Shown here: positions 16,868-26,155 of the stretch, piece by piece
Layout of the letters: every line of letters starts with the position of its first letter
Numbering within the stretch: position 1 is the first letter of the stretch
Assembly (NCBI RefSeq): GCF_004332115.1
Contig: NZ_SJPA01000001.1
Span: 310,001-374,000, forward strand
Source of the DNA: Chlorobium sp. N1
Lineage (GTDB): Bacteria > Bacteroidota > Chlorobiia > Chlorobiales > Chlorobiaceae
DNA length: 64,000 bases
Direction of reading: 5' to 3'
The notes under the pieces: generated by a model
Seen by the model: the letters and a program-made list of their open reading frames with translations, nothing else
Databases searched by the model: none
What the model was told of the DNA's origin: nothing
Program-made: the position numbers and the translations under genes

Positions 16868-18187
16868 ATGGACACCGGAGCCAAAACCACGGTCTTCCTG
16901 CTCACCCTCGGCTGTTCGAAGAACACCGTGGACTCCGAACGGCTGCAGGCGCAGGCGGAGGCAGCGGGCGTGCGCTTCACCGAGCAGGCCGGAGAGGCCG
17001 AAGCGATCCTCATCAACACCTGCGGCTTCATCGAGGACGCCAAGGAGGAGTCGATCGCCGAGATCCTCTCTGCCGTCGAACTGAAGGAGGCCGGCACGGT
17101 CCGCAAGGTCTACGTCATGGGATGCCTCACCGAGCTCTACCGCAATGAACTGCAGGAGGAGCTGCCGGAGGTTGACGGATTCTTCGGCACGCGCGAACTG
17201 CCGGCCGTGCTCGAGGCGCTCGGCACCCGCTACCGCCTCGAGCTCCACGACCACCGCTCGATCAGCGAACCCCGCCACAGCTCCTACCTCAAGATCGCCG
17301 AAGGGTGCAGCCGCAGCTGCTCCTTCTGCTCGATCCCCAAAATCCGCGGCCGCTACCAGAGCCAGAGCATGGACCAGCTCCTGCGCGAAGCGCGCCTGCT
17401 GCAGGAGAAGGGGGTGCGGGAGCTCAGCCTCATCGCCCAGGACATCACGCTCTACGGCGTGGACCTCTACGGCAGGCAGATGCTCAACGAACTGCTCCTG
17501 CGCCTCTCCGACATGGGCTTCGACTGGCTGCGGCTGCTCTACGCCTACCCGCTCGGCTTCCCGCTCGAGGTCATCGACACCATGCGCCGGAGAAAGAACG
17601 TCTGCAACTACCTCGACCTGCCGCTCCAGCACGCCAGCGACCCGCTGCTCCGCTCCATGAACCGCGGCATCACCGGCGGGGAATCGCGCCGGCTCATCGA
17701 AGAAATCAGGGAGCGCAACCCCGAGATCCGGCTGCGCACCACCATGATCGCCGGCTACCCCGGCGAGAGCCGACGCGAGTTCGAGGAGATGCTCCGCTTC
17801 GTCGGCGATGTGGGATTCGACCGGCTCGGGTGCTTCCCCTACCGCCACGAGGAGCACTCCCCCGCCTACCGGCTCCGGGACGACGTGCCGGACAAGGAGA
17901 AGGAGGAACGGGTGCGGGAACTGATGGAGCTGCAGGAGGGAATCGCCGAAAAAAAGAATGCCGCCTTCGAAGGAGAGGAACTCCGCATCCTCGTCGACCG
18001 CGAGGAAGAGGGAGAGGAGGGCCTGCTCCTCGTCGGACGCACGGAATATGACGCGCCGGAAGTCGACAACGACTGCCTGCTCGATCCCGCCGGCCTCACC
18101 GCCCTGCCGGGAACCTTCGTAAAAGCGCGCATCAGCGCCTCCGACGCCTACGAACTCCACGGCACCCTCACCGCCGCGGAGGGCTGA
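16868..18187 (+). CDS. rimO: Ribosomal protein S12 methylthiotransferase
   Basis: A 439-residue radical SAM methylthiotransferase that adds methylthio to Asp in ribosomal protein S12. The N-terminal UPF0004 domain carries cysteines of the second 4Fe-4S cluster (LGCSKNT at 16, NTCGFIEDA, VMGCLTE), the radical SAM cluster is Cys147-xxx-Cys151-xx-Cys154 in EGCSRSCSFCSIP, and a C-terminal TRAM domain follows. The LGCSKN and DAKEES signatures favour RimO over MiaB. It is co-transcribed with tgt. Confidence 0.95.
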   Translation: MDTGAKTTVFLLTLGCSKNTVDSERLQAQAEAAGVRFTEQAGEAEAILINTCGFIEDAKEESIAEILSAVELKEAGTVRKVYVMGCLTELYRNELQEELPEVDGFFGTRELPAVLEALGTRYRLELHDHRSISEPRHSSYLKIAEGCSRSCSFCSIPKIRGRYQSQSMDQLLREARLLQEKGVRELSLIAQDITLYGVDLYGRQMLNELLLRLSDMGFDWLRLLYAYPLGFPLEVIDTMRRRKNVCNYLDLPLQHASDPLLRSMNRGITGGESRRLIEEIRERNPEIRLRTTMIAGYPGESRREFEEMLRFVGDVGFDRLGCFPYRHEEHSPAYRLRDDVPDKEKEERVRELMELQEGIAEKKNAAFEGEELRILVDREEEGEEGLLLVGRTEYDAPEVDNDCLLDPAGLTALPGTFVKARISASDAYELHGTLTAAEG

Positions 18188-18299
18188 GGGCCCCCGACCG
18201 AAGGGCTTTTTCGTCAATTTTGACTATATTTGCCGCTGGTCCGCCGACACACGGCGAACCGTGGAAAGAAACGCCCGGCAAGCGGCGCAAACATGAGGA

Positions 18300-18905
18300 A
18301 TGGAACGAGCAGTCGAACAAAAAGAGCACTCACTCATCTTCCTGACCGGCTTCAGCGGTTCGGGCAAGTCGACCATCGGCCCGCTTCTTGCCAACTCGCT
18401 CGGCTACGAGTTCCTCGACGTCGACCAGGAGGTCGAACGCCGGACGGGCAAATCCATCACTGCGATCTTCTCCGATGAGGGGGAGGCGGCCTTCAGGGAG
18501 CTCGAGCTCCAGGCGATCAGGTCGGTCGCAGGAGAGCGGGAGAAGGTGGTATCGCTCGGCGGCGGCGCCCTCGAGTACGACCCTTCGCACGAGTTCATCA
18601 GCCGGGCCGGCACGCTGGTCTACCTGAAATCCTCACCCTCGAGCCTGGCCCGACGCCTCGTCAACAAACGCGACCGGCCGCTCCTCAGGGCCGAGGGAGG
18701 ACGACGGCACAGCCGCGAAGAGCTCGAGGAGAAGATACGGCTGATCCTCGAGGAACGGGAACCCCGGTACCTGCAGGCGGCCGTCACCGTCCATACCGAC
18801 CAGAAAAGGATCGGCTCGACGGTCGAGGAACTGACAAGGAAAATAGAACGGCTCGTGCGCAAAGCCTCGGCAGCGGACGCCCAACATCAACAGCAGCAGA
18901 AGTGA
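18300..18905 (+). CDS. aroK: Shikimate kinase
   Basis: A 201-residue kinase that phosphorylates shikimate. The P-loop is GFSGSGKST (about residues 17-25), then LDVDQEVERRTGKSI and the GGGALEY motif that binds shikimate. The C-terminus has an added basic tail ending in a Gln run, unlike the usual 170-residue enzyme. It overlaps aroB by a GTGA junction, so the pair is translationally coupled, and the shikimate pathway continues with aroC at 48721. About 110 bases precede it after rimO. Confidence 0.93.
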   Translation: MERAVEQKEHSLIFLTGFSGSGKSTIGPLLANSLGYEFLDVDQEVERRTGKSITAIFSDEGEAAFRELELQAIRSVAGEREKVVSLGGGALEYDPSHEFISRAGTLVYLKSSPSSLARRLVNKRDRPLLRAEGGRRHSREELEEKIRLILEEREPRYLQAAVTVHTDQKRIGSTVEELTRKIERLVRKASAADAQHQQQQK

Positions 18906-19999
18906 GCACCATCATCGTTTCGGGCGCGGCGACGGCCGGCCTCAGGGAGCGGTTCCGGGCCCATGGCCTGAAACAGAAGACCGTCGTCCTTTTCGACACC
19001 AACACCCGAAAGCTCTTCGGCGAGAAACTGCTTTCCGCCATGAAGGCCGAAGGGTTCACCGTGCTCGAACTCACCGTTCCATCGAGGGAGAACTCGAAAA
19101 GCTTCAGCACGGCCTTCAAGCTCTACGGCCGGATGATCGAGGCCGGAGTCGACCGCAGCTGGAACCTCCTGGCTGTCGGCGGCGGCGTGGTCGGAGACCT
19201 CGGAGGATTCATCGCGGCGAGCTACTACCGCGGCATCCCCGTCATCCAGCTCCCGACCACGCTCCTGGCCATGACCGACAGCTCGATCGGTGGAAAGGTG
19301 GCCGTCAACCACCCGCTCGGCAAGAACCTCATCGGATTCTTCCACCTCCCCGAACTGGTGCTGATCGACCCATCCTACCTCCGCACCCTGCCAGCGCGGG
19401 AGATCTACTCCGGCCTGTCGGAAGTGGTCAAGTACGGCTTCATCGCCGACCGGGCCATGTTCGAGCGGCTCGACGAACACTTCGAAGAAGTCACAGCGCT
19501 CGAAGAGCCATACCTCACCGAGGCTGTCCGGCGGAGCGCCGAGATCAAGGAGGCGGTCGTCGAGGCCGACTTCCGCGAGATGAGCGGACTGCGCGCCACC
19601 CTGAACTTCGGCCACACCTTCGCGCACGGGCTCGAAAAGCTCGCCGACTACCGTTTCATCCGCCACGGCGAGGCAGTCACCATCGGCATGGCCTGCGCCC
19701 TCTCCCTTTCAAACCATCTCGGCTACCTCGATGAAGCCTCGCTCGAACGGGGGCTCGCACTCATCCGGAAGTTCCGCTTCCCCCGGGGACTCGTCGAGAA
19801 GCGCTTCCTCAGCATCGAGGCACCCGTGCTGCTCGAGAATATGCTCTCCGACAAGAAGAAGCTCGACAGCAGGCTGCGGTTCGTGCTGCTGCGCGCGCTC
19901 GGCGAGGCGTTCCTCCTCGAAGAGGACGTCGAGGACCGGGAAGTCCTGAGGGCGATTGAATCGGCAAAGGATTTTTTCAGGAACCCGCGCTCCTGTTGA
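18902..19999 (+). CDS. aroB: 3-dehydroquinate synthase
   Basis: A 365-residue NAD- and divalent-metal-dependent enzyme that cyclises DAHP to 3-dehydroquinate. The NAD-binding GGGVVGDLGGF, the PTTLLAMTDSSIGGKVAVN segment and the metal-binding GHTFAHGLE region are all present. Start is GTG at 18902, overlapping the aroK stop. Its last 23 bases overlap the end of the convergent coaX gene. Confidence 0.95.
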   Translation: MSTIIVSGAATAGLRERFRAHGLKQKTVVLFDTNTRKLFGEKLLSAMKAEGFTVLELTVPSRENSKSFSTAFKLYGRMIEAGVDRSWNLLAVGGGVVGDLGGFIAASYYRGIPVIQLPTTLLAMTDSSIGGKVAVNHPLGKNLIGFFHLPELVLIDPSYLRTLPAREIYSGLSEVVKYGFIADRAMFERLDEHFEEVTALEEPYLTEAVRRSAEIKEAVVEADFREMSGLRATLNFGHTFAHGLEKLADYRFIRHGEAVTIGMACALSLSNHLGYLDEASLERGLALIRKFRFPRGLVEKRFLSIEAPVLLENMLSDKKKLDSRLRFVLLRALGEAFLLEEDVEDREVLRAIESAKDFFRNPRSC

Positions 20000-20789
20000 G
20001 CTCGAACAGGTAGGCCGCCCCCCGCAGCACCGCGTGGGGATCCAGCAGCACCTCCTCCTCCAGCATCGGAACCAGGAGCCCGGCGTTGCCGCCGGTCGCC
20101 ACCACCAGCACGTCCCGCTCCCCGTGCTCTCGCTCGAGCTCCCGGCGGATCCGCCGCAGGAGCCCCTCGACCTTGCATGCACCACCCCATACCACCCCGC
20201 TCCTGATGCAGTCGACGGTAGAGCGGCCCATGAGCGAACGGGGCCGGTCCAGCTCCACCTTCGGCAACAGCGCAGTCCGCTCGTGCAGCGCCGAAGCCGT
20301 CAGCTCGAGACCCGGCATGATGAGCCCCCCGAGATGGACGTTCCCTCCGGAAAGCACGTCGAAGGTGATGGCCGTACCGATGTCCAGGGCGATGACGGCC
20401 CGCCCCTTCCCGAGCATGCAAGAGCGGGCCAAAAGCGCCAGGCGGTCGGCGCCGATGGCCGATGGGGGATCGTAGCCGAGGGCGAAGGGAAGGGAGAGGG
20501 AGGCGTCGAGCCGGAGGACCCTTCCGCCGAGAACCTTGCCGAAGAAGGCGGCAAGCGCGTCGCCGGCCCCGGGAACAACGGAGCTCACGACGGCGTCCCG
20601 AAGGAAGGGGTGCTCGGCCAGAAACGGGGCGAGAAACTCTCCGGCGGCTTCCGGAGAGGAGAGTCCGGCGGAGGAAAGCTGCAGGGAATCACCCACCTCG
20701 CCCCCGGCGAGAACGGCAATCGCGGTCGTCGTGTTGCCGATTTCGGCAACGAGAAGCGCCGGAAAGGAGTCGCAGGCCGTCGTCTCCAT
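19977..20789 (-). CDS. coaX: Type III pantothenate kinase
   Basis: A 270-residue CoaX, which phosphorylates pantothenate in the first step of coenzyme A synthesis. The start METTACDSFPALLVAEIGNTTTAIAV contains the phosphate-binding DxGNT-like motif (here EIGNTT, with Glu for the usual Asp). ALDIGTAITFDVLSGG and GGLIMPGLELTASAL follow, as in the family. The ATG at 20789 is chosen because the conserved N-terminus begins there; the frame is open much farther upstream only by GC bias. It is convergent with and overlaps aroB by 23 bases. Confidence 0.9.
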   Translation of the reverse strand: METTACDSFPALLVAEIGNTTTAIAVLAGGEVGDSLQLSSAGLSSPEAAGEFLAPFLAEHPFLRDAVVSSVVPGAGDALAAFFGKVLGGRVLRLDASLSLPFALGYDPPSAIGADRLALLARSCMLGKGRAVIALDIGTAITFDVLSGGNVHLGGLIMPGLELTASALHERTALLPKVELDRPRSLMGRSTVDCIRSGVVWGGACKVEGLLRRIRRELEREHGERDVLVVATGGNAGLLVPMLEEEVLLDPHAVLRGAAYLFELNRSAGS

Positions 20790-20797
20790 TGCGAACA

Positions 20798-21304
20798 CTA
20801 CCGGAGCTCTGCCTTGACGCCGCTTCTCGAGGAGAGCTCGTCGAGGAACCGCCGATAGTCCGGCAGCTTTTCGGTCACGTAGACGGAGTCCCGCCCGGTC
20901 GGTGTTTCGGCCACGATGAAGATTTTCGGCGGAGGATTGTAGGTCACCGCCTCCTGGCGGATAGCCCTGATCTCCGAAAGAGGAAAGGAAACGACACGCC
21001 CCTTCCGGTCGAGGTACTGCATACGCTCGCCCTCTATGCGCACCGAGTCCCCGTCCTGGCCGTGCTCGGCCGAAAACTTCGTATTGTAGTACATCGGCAG
21101 GCCGAGCGTCACGACGAAGAGCATGAGCATCATGGCCGTCTTCCAGAAACAGCCGAGGTTGATGGCGTAGGTGAACCTGCCGTAGCGAAAGAAGAGCCCC
21201 CAGCCGAGGGCAAGAAGGAACATGGAGAGAAACCATGTCCCGTAATAGTAATAGTCCAGCCAGACGGCGGGGTAGGTCATGGGGTACTGGAACGCTTCGG
21301 CCAT
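20798..21304 (-). CDS. Two-TM protein with C-terminal soluble domain, unknown
   Basis: A 168-residue protein. Two membrane segments lie near the N-terminus ([22 protein letters not shown] and [18 protein letters not shown]-like), followed by a beta-rich domain of about 85 residues ([28 protein letters not shown]) that looks like a membrane-anchored PH-like or DUF-type fold. No motif fixes a function. It ends 8 bases upstream of coaX on the same strand, so it is probably co-transcribed with it. Start ATG 21304 lacks a strong Shine-Dalgarno. Confidence 0.6.
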   Translation of the reverse strand: MAEAFQYPMTYPAVWLDYYYYGTWFLSMFLLALGWGLFFRYGRFTYAINLGCFWKTAMMLMLFVVTLGLPMYYNTKFSAEHGQDGDSVRIEGERMQYLDRKGRVVSFPLSEIRAIRQEAVTYNPPPKIFIVAETPTGRDSVYVTEKLPDYRRFLDELSSRSGVKAELR

Positions 21305-21413
21305 GTCGGAAGGGTATCTGGTGTTCGTGGATGCTGGTGCGACTCTGAAAATAAAGCTTAACTTCCGCAGTGCAATAAAACAAGAAAAAGAGAGGCAAAA
21401 GGAGGCCGCCGGA

Positions 21414-21833
21414 ATGAAGTCATACCACAAAGAGCTCTACTTCAACATCCCCGAACGGATGGGCTTCCGGAACATCACCCCCGAGGTCGGGGAGGCGCTC
21501 CGGGAAAGCGGGATCCGCGAGGGGCTCTGCCTCGTCAACGCCATGCACATCACCGCCTCGGTCTTCATCAACGACGACGAGCCGGGCCTGCACGAGGACT
21601 ACAAGCGGTGGCTCGAGGAGCTCGCTCCGCACGAACCCCTCAGCCGCTACCGCCACAACCGCACCGGCGAGGACAACGGCGACGCCCACCACAAGCGCCA
21701 GGTGATGGGGCGTGAGGTGGTCGTGGCCGTCACGAACGGCACACTGCACTTCGGCACCTGGGAGCAGATCTTCTACGGCGAGTTCGACGGGCGGCGCCGC
21801 AAACGGGTGCTCGTCAAGATCATCGGCGAATAG
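21414..21833 (+). CDS. yjbQ: YjbQ family protein (UPF0047)
   Basis: A 139-residue member of the YjbQ/UPF0047 family, sometimes described as secondary thiamine-phosphate synthase on the basis of weak in vivo activity. The family signature is seen in [46 protein letters not shown] and the [14 protein letters not shown]-like end (here [14 protein letters not shown]), where conserved His/Asp/Glu residues bind a metal. ATG 21414 follows an AAAGGAGG at ideal spacing. It is divergent from the gene at 20798 and ends 12 bases before the convergent hydrolase. Confidence 0.9.
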   Translation: MKSYHKELYFNIPERMGFRNITPEVGEALRESGIREGLCLVNAMHITASVFINDDEPGLHEDYKRWLEELAPHEPLSRYRHNRTGEDNGDAHHKRQVMGREVVVAVTNGTLHFGTWEQIFYGEFDGRRRKRVLVKIIGE

Positions 21834-21845
21834 CGCTCCCCTTCC

Positions 21846-22712
21846 TCAGCCGATCCGCAGGAGGAAGCGCTTCACCGCGGCCACGAACACCTCCGGCTGC
21901 TCCTCCTGCGGAAGGTGGGCGCAGTCGTCGACCACCTCCAGCTCGGCGCCGGGAAGCTCCCGGCCGAGCCGGAGGCTCTCCTCCACCTGCACCGTCTGGT
22001 CGTGCCTTCCGGTAACGACGAGCGAAGGCACCCCGAGCGAGGGGATCCGTTCTGCCAGGTGCAGATGATGGGTCTCCAGGAACACCTCCCAGAAGGCTCT
22101 CGGCCATGCGCCCTGCATCATGTCGGCGCGGTAGGCGGAGAGCGTCTCGGCCGGAAGTCGGGCTGGATCGTGCCAGAAGCTCCGGAGCAGGCGGTCGAAA
22201 AACCGGCTGATCATGAGACGCATGAGGCCCGAAAAGAGCGGGCTTGCCGCCTTCAAGAGCGGCTTCACCACCCGGGGAACGCCGCTGGCGGCATAGGCGC
22301 TGTAGATCATGGCGTCGACGAGCACCAGGGCGGAAACGCGCTCGGGATGGCGCAGCGCGGTCAGCATCGCAAGCGTTCCGCCGGTGGAGTTGCCGACGAA
22401 GACGGCGCGATCGACGCCGATGTTCCCGAGCAGCTCGGCCAGCATGTCGCTCTGCGCCTCCGGGGCGTAGCTGACGTTGCCGGTGCGTGAAGGCAGGGGC
22501 CTGGAGGTCTCTCCGAACGCGGGACGGTCGACGGCAATCACCGTCGCCGATTCCGAGAGCGGCTCCATCACTCGGCGCCAGGAGCGCATGGAGAGGAAGC
22601 TCCCGTGCAGGAGCAGGAGATAGGGCGGCCGGCCGCTCCCGGCGACCCGGCAGTGCACCCTGAATCCCCGGCACTCGACCTGCGAGTCGCCGGCCTTGAG
22701 GGCAAAACCCAT
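21846..22712 (-). CDS. Alpha/beta-hydrolase fold enzyme
   Basis: A 288-residue hydrolase. The HG oxyanion segment (LLLHGSFLSMRSWR), nucleophile elbow GNSTGG with Ser, acid Asp in VVTGRHDQTVQ and His in CAHLPQEEQ make up a complete triad. It resembles the BchO-type and haloalkane-dehalogenase-like branch of the superfamily, but the substrate cannot be read from sequence; in a phototroph a role in pigment ester handling is possible, not shown. The start at 22712 is preferred because the longer frame to 22763 would begin inside the glnN terminator stem. Confidence 0.85.
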   Translation of the reverse strand: MGFALKAGDSQVECRGFRVHCRVAGSGRPPYLLLLHGSFLSMRSWRRVMEPLSESATVIAVDRPAFGETSRPLPSRTGNVSYAPEAQSDMLAELLGNIGVDRAVFVGNSTGGTLAMLTALRHPERVSALVLVDAMIYSAYAASGVPRVVKPLLKAASPLFSGLMRLMISRFFDRLLRSFWHDPARLPAETLSAYRADMMQGAWPRAFWEVFLETHHLHLAERIPSLGVPSLVVTGRHDQTVQVEESLRLGRELPGAELEVVDDCAHLPQEEQPEVFVAAVKRFLLRIG

Positions 22713-22767
22713 ACGGAGAAAAGAATTACTGGTTTGGGGAAGCTCTGGGTCCAAAGGAAACATAATG

Positions 22768-22796
22768 AAAAAAGGCCCGGGATGCGGGCCTTTTTT
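22768..22796 (-). terminator. Rho-independent terminator of glnN
   Basis: A perfect 12-base stem (AAAAAAGGCCCG / CGGGCCTTTTTT) with a 5-base loop (GGATG), ending in a T run on both strands. It lies 25 bases past the glnN stop and also shields the hydrolase gene from read-through. Confidence 0.9.
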
Positions 22797-22820
22797 CGTA
22801 TGAACGCTACACTCTTCCGA

Positions 22821-24965
22821 TCAGTGGTCGAAGAGCATCTCCGAGTAGGTCGGAAGCTGCCAGCGGCTGCGGTCGACCATGAGCTCGAGGCGGTCGGCCA
22901 CTTCGCGGACCCTGACCATGAAGGGCAAGAGGGTGTCGGCGCAGAAGTCTGCCTGCTCGAACTCGCCCTCGATCGTCTCGAGCCTGGCGACCAGTCCGTC
23001 AAGTTCGCCCGTGAGGTCGATGAGCTGCGAGAGGTTCTCGGCGAGGGTCTTCAGGTGGCCCGCCTGGCTCTGGAGGGCGGCCTTCGAAAGGCCGATCTCG
23101 TCAGCTGCCGAGAGCAGGTTGTTGAAGGAGCTGCCGATGTCGCCCTGGTACTCCGAGACGTCGGGGATGACGAGGGTCTTCAGCATGAGCTGGAGGGTGC
23201 GCGCCTCGATGTCGACGCCCTTCACATACCGCTCGAGGCGGATGTTGAGGCGGGACTCGATCTCGGGGACGCTGAGCACGCCGTACTTGACGAAGACATC
23301 CTGCACGTCCTTCTTCTCGAGGGTGCGCAGCGCCTGCGGGGTGTTCTTCAGGTTCGGCAGTCCGCGCTCCTTGGCAGCCTGCTGCAGCGCATCGCTGTAG
23401 TTGTCGCCGGGGTAGCGGATCGCCTTGGTGGCCGTGATCTCTTCGCGCAGGGTCTCGAGCACTGCGGTATCGCGGTCCTTGCCGCCCTTCATCTTGGCTT
23501 CGATCGCGTCTGCCATCTCATCGACGGCTTCGGCCATGAGGGTGTTGAGCACCATGTTCGGCACGGAAACGGCCTGGCTGGAACCGACGGCGCGGAACTC
23601 GAACTTGTTGCCGGTGAAGGCGAAGGGCGAGGTGCGGTTGCGGTCGGTGTAGTCCTTGTTGACCACCGGAACCTGCGAGAGGCCGAGGTTGAGGACCTGC
23701 TTTTCGGTCTTCAGGTCGATCTTGCCGCTCTCGATCGCGTCGAGCACGCGCTCGAGCAGGTCGCCGAGGAAGACGGTGACGACGGCCGGAGGAGCCTCGT
23801 TGGCGCCGAGACGGTGGTCGTTGCCGATGCTGGCGATCGACATGCGGAGCACGTCGGAACGCTTGTAGACGCCCTTGAGGACGGCGACGAGGAAGACGAG
23901 GAACTGGATGTTCTTCTCGGGGGTGTCACCCGGATCGAGCAGGTTGATGCCGGTATCGGTGCCGATCGACCAGTTGTTGTGCTTGCCCGAGCCGTTGATG
24001 CCGGCGAAGGGCTTTTCGAGGAGCAGGAGCGCGAATCCCTTCTTGTCGGCGATCTTGCGCATCACCTCCATGATGAGGAGGTTGTGGTCCGCGGCCACGT
24101 TGGCCTCTTCGAAGAGCGGAGCGATCTCGAACTGGTGCGGCGCAACCTCGTTGTGGCGGGTTTTGGCGGGGATGCCGAGCAGGTAGAGCTCGTGCTCGAC
24201 ATCCTGCATGAACTCAAGGACGCGGTCCGGAACGGAGCCGAAGTAGTGGTCTTCGAGCTGCTGGCCCTTCGGCGGCAGGGCACCGAGCAGGGTGCGGCCG
24301 CTCATGACCAGGTCGGGGCGCTCGGTGTAGAACTTCTTGTCGATGAGGAAGTACTCCTGCTCGACGCCGGCGAAGGTCTTGACACGGGAGACGCCGGTGG
24401 TGCCGAGAACCTCGAGAAGGCGGATGGAGGACTTGCTGACGGCGTTCATGGACCGCAGCAGCGGCGTCTTGGCATCGAGTGCCTCGCCGTGATAGGAGAT
24501 GAAGACGGTCGGGATGCAGAGGGTCACACCGCTGCCGCCTTTCATGAGGAAAGCGGGGCTGGAGGGATCCCATGCGGTATAGCCTCGGGCCTCGAAGGTG
24601 GTGCGCATGCCGCCGGAGGGGAAGCTCGAAGCGTCGGGCTCGCCCTGGATGAGCTGCTCGCCCGAGAAACGCTCGATAGGCGTTCCGTCGCGGTCGATCG
24701 AGAGGAACGCGTCGTGCTTTTCCGCCGTCGAGCCGGTCATCGGCTGGAACCAGTGGGTATAGTGGGTGGCGCCGTTGTCCATGGCCCACTCCTTCATGCC
24801 GTGGGCAACGGCCCCGGCGATATCCTCGGTCATGTCGCGACCGGATTTGATCGTCTCCTGCAGTGCGCTGAAGACCTCCTTGGGAAGCCTGGAACGCATG
24901 GCCTTCTGGTCAAAGGTCATCGACCCGAAATAGGTCGAAACTACATTCTTATTCTCGATGCTCAA
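22821..24965 (-). CDS. glnN: Type III glutamine synthetase
   Basis: A 714-residue GSIII, the long form of glutamine synthetase found in Bacteroidota, cyanobacteria and Chlorobi. The segments VAPHQFEIAPLFEEANVAADHN, EQEYFLIDKKFY and HNNWSIGTDTG-like (KHNNWSIGTDTGINLL) carry the conserved catalytic and ATP-binding residues. The start is TTG at 24965, directed by an AAGGAGG seven bases upstream; it gives LSIENKNVVSTYFGSMTF, the usual N-terminus. The Lrp-type regulator gene ends 76 bases upstream on the same strand, so it probably controls ammonia assimilation here. Confidence 0.95.
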   Translation of the reverse strand: MSIENKNVVSTYFGSMTFDQKAMRSRLPKEVFSALQETIKSGRDMTEDIAGAVAHGMKEWAMDNGATHYTHWFQPMTGSTAEKHDAFLSIDRDGTPIERFSGEQLIQGEPDASSFPSGGMRTTFEARGYTAWDPSSPAFLMKGGSGVTLCIPTVFISYHGEALDAKTPLLRSMNAVSKSSIRLLEVLGTTGVSRVKTFAGVEQEYFLIDKKFYTERPDLVMSGRTLLGALPPKGQQLEDHYFGSVPDRVLEFMQDVEHELYLLGIPAKTRHNEVAPHQFEIAPLFEEANVAADHNLLIMEVMRKIADKKGFALLLLEKPFAGINGSGKHNNWSIGTDTGINLLDPGDTPEKNIQFLVFLVAVLKGVYKRSDVLRMSIASIGNDHRLGANEAPPAVVTVFLGDLLERVLDAIESGKIDLKTEKQVLNLGLSQVPVVNKDYTDRNRTSPFAFTGNKFEFRAVGSSQAVSVPNMVLNTLMAEAVDEMADAIEAKMKGGKDRDTAVLETLREEITATKAIRYPGDNYSDALQQAAKERGLPNLKNTPQALRTLEKKDVQDVFVKYGVLSVPEIESRLNIRLERYVKGVDIEARTLQLMLKTLVIPDVSEYQGDIGSSFNNLLSAADEIGLSKAALQSQAGHLKTLAENLSQLIDLTGELDGLVARLETIEGEFEQADFCADTLLPFMVRVREVADRLELMVDRSRWQLPTYSEMLFDH

Positions 24966-25041
24966 GAGAACCTCCTTGTTGGTTTGCTTGGTGTTGCCTG
25001 TCGTCTGAATGCCTGTTGTTCTATGGTATCGGGACCCCCTG

Positions 25042-25566
25042 CTACTTCCTCGACTTCTTCTCGTCGTAGGTGATGAGCACCTGGCGGTCCTGAAGGTTTT
25101 TGCGGATGATGTCCGCGTTGATCTTGCGCGTCTTCTTCAGCTGGGAGAGGACGAAGCTCGTATTCGTGCTCATCACTCCCGGCCAGCTCTGGATGCGCGA
25201 GAGGAACTTCTCGAGCGAACCGGTGTTATGGGTCATGACCCGGAGGATGTGCGATCCCTCGCCGGTAACGGAGAAGCACTCCATGATCTCGTCCTCTTTC
25301 ATCACATGCTCCATGAAGGACTTGTAATGCTTCGAAGAATCCACCCGCACCCGCACGAACGCCTGGATGTCGAAACCAAGCTGGCGCTCGTTGACCTCCG
25401 TCGTGAACCCCTCGACGATGCCGTTCTTCTGGAGCTTGTCCAGGCGCTCGCTGACGGAAGGGATCGAAAGTCCGACGATCTCTGCCAGCTCGCTCAGCCG
25501 GATCCGCCCGTTGGCCCCCATGGACTCGATGATTTTCAGGTCGATCAGATCAAGATGTCCCGACAT
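25042..25566 (-). CDS. Lrp/AsnC family transcriptional regulator
   Basis: A 174-residue regulator. The N-terminal winged helix-turn-helix (DLIDLKIIESMGANGRIRLSELAEIVGL, then VSERLDKLQKNGIVEGF) is followed by the RAM ligand-binding domain (VTGEGSHILRVMT). Family members sense amino acids. It is transcribed toward glnN and likely cotranscribed with it, so glutamine, glutamate or another amino acid is a plausible effector; this is inference. A/T-rich sequence with several T- and A-runs lies upstream, typical of a promoter or Lrp binding region. Confidence 0.93.
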   Translation of the reverse strand: MSGHLDLIDLKIIESMGANGRIRLSELAEIVGLSIPSVSERLDKLQKNGIVEGFTTEVNERQLGFDIQAFVRVRVDSSKHYKSFMEHVMKEDEIMECFSVTGEGSHILRVMTHNTGSLEKFLSRIQSWPGVMSTNTSFVLSQLKKTRKINADIIRKNLQDRQVLITYDEKKSRK

Positions 25567-25825
25567 AATGGAAGCGGATTTAATTCGAATTTGTAAGAAA
25601 ATTACACAATTCTAAGAAATAAGCAACGCTTTTCTTAAAAAGACATCATATTATCGCAATATTCCTTAAAAAATTTAGGGGCGGCCGATTCATACTGCAG
25701 CCGACGGGGAACGGGAGGGTGGCGTATCGGGTTGTTTCGTATTGCTTTCCTTCCCGTGATTGTGCAATTTATTCAATTCGCAGCAAGAGTCCGCCCTAAA
25801 AAACGAGACACATCCCCCACCAGCA
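25567..25825. other. A/T-rich intergenic region upstream of lrp-glnN
   Basis: About 260 bases between the divergent regulator gene and a small ORF. The first 110 bases are A/T-rich with several CTTAAAAA-like runs (near 25635 and 25667), a good candidate for promoters and for autoregulatory Lrp sites. No longer structure was found. Confidence 0.45.
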
Positions 25826-26017
25826 ATGAGTACCCACCAGGAAGAGCTGCCGGATCGGCGCCCCGACGAGATCAAGACCATCGAAAAGAACGGCTACCCG
25901 GAACCCGCCCCGAGGGTGGCGGCAGAAGACCTGCGTTTCGTCGTCAGGGAAAGCCTGAAGCTCGGACTGCGAATGATTTCCGAGATCGACAGGGCTCTCA
26001 GGGCGCTCACCCGCTGA
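25826..26017 (+). CDS. Small hypothetical protein, 63 residues
   Basis: Starts MSTHQEELPDRRPDEIKTIE at ATG 25826 and ends in a helical tail (RESLKLGLRMISEIDRALRALTR) that could be amphipathic. There is no family I recognise. Third positions are G/C-rich, so it may be real. A weak hairpin (TCCCG/CGGGA) follows the stop. It precedes the carotene desaturase gene by 138 bases. Confidence 0.4.
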   Translation: MSTHQEELPDRRPDEIKTIEKNGYPEPAPRVAAEDLRFVVRESLKLGLRMISEIDRALRALTR

Positions 26018-26155
26018 AAAAGTCCCGAAGCGGGATCATGCGACATTCCGAAATGCCGCCCTAAATCCCTATATTCACGTGTGAATTGCAGTAGCAGGGG
26101 GGAAAAGCGCCTCCATCACTGAAGTTTCCATCCATCAAAGAAGAGCAGCAGAACG

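Noticed and set aside
18188-18210. Possible terminator after rimO.
   Set aside because: Stem is only about four base pairs (GCCC/GGGC), too weak to call despite the following T run.
16442-18217. A 591-codon minus-strand frame.
   Set aside because: Shadow of tgt and rimO; composition is dominated by Val, Glu, Asp and Leu with no domain.
22605-25073. An 822-codon plus-strand frame.
   Set aside because: Antisense to type III glutamine synthetase, which has complete family motifs.
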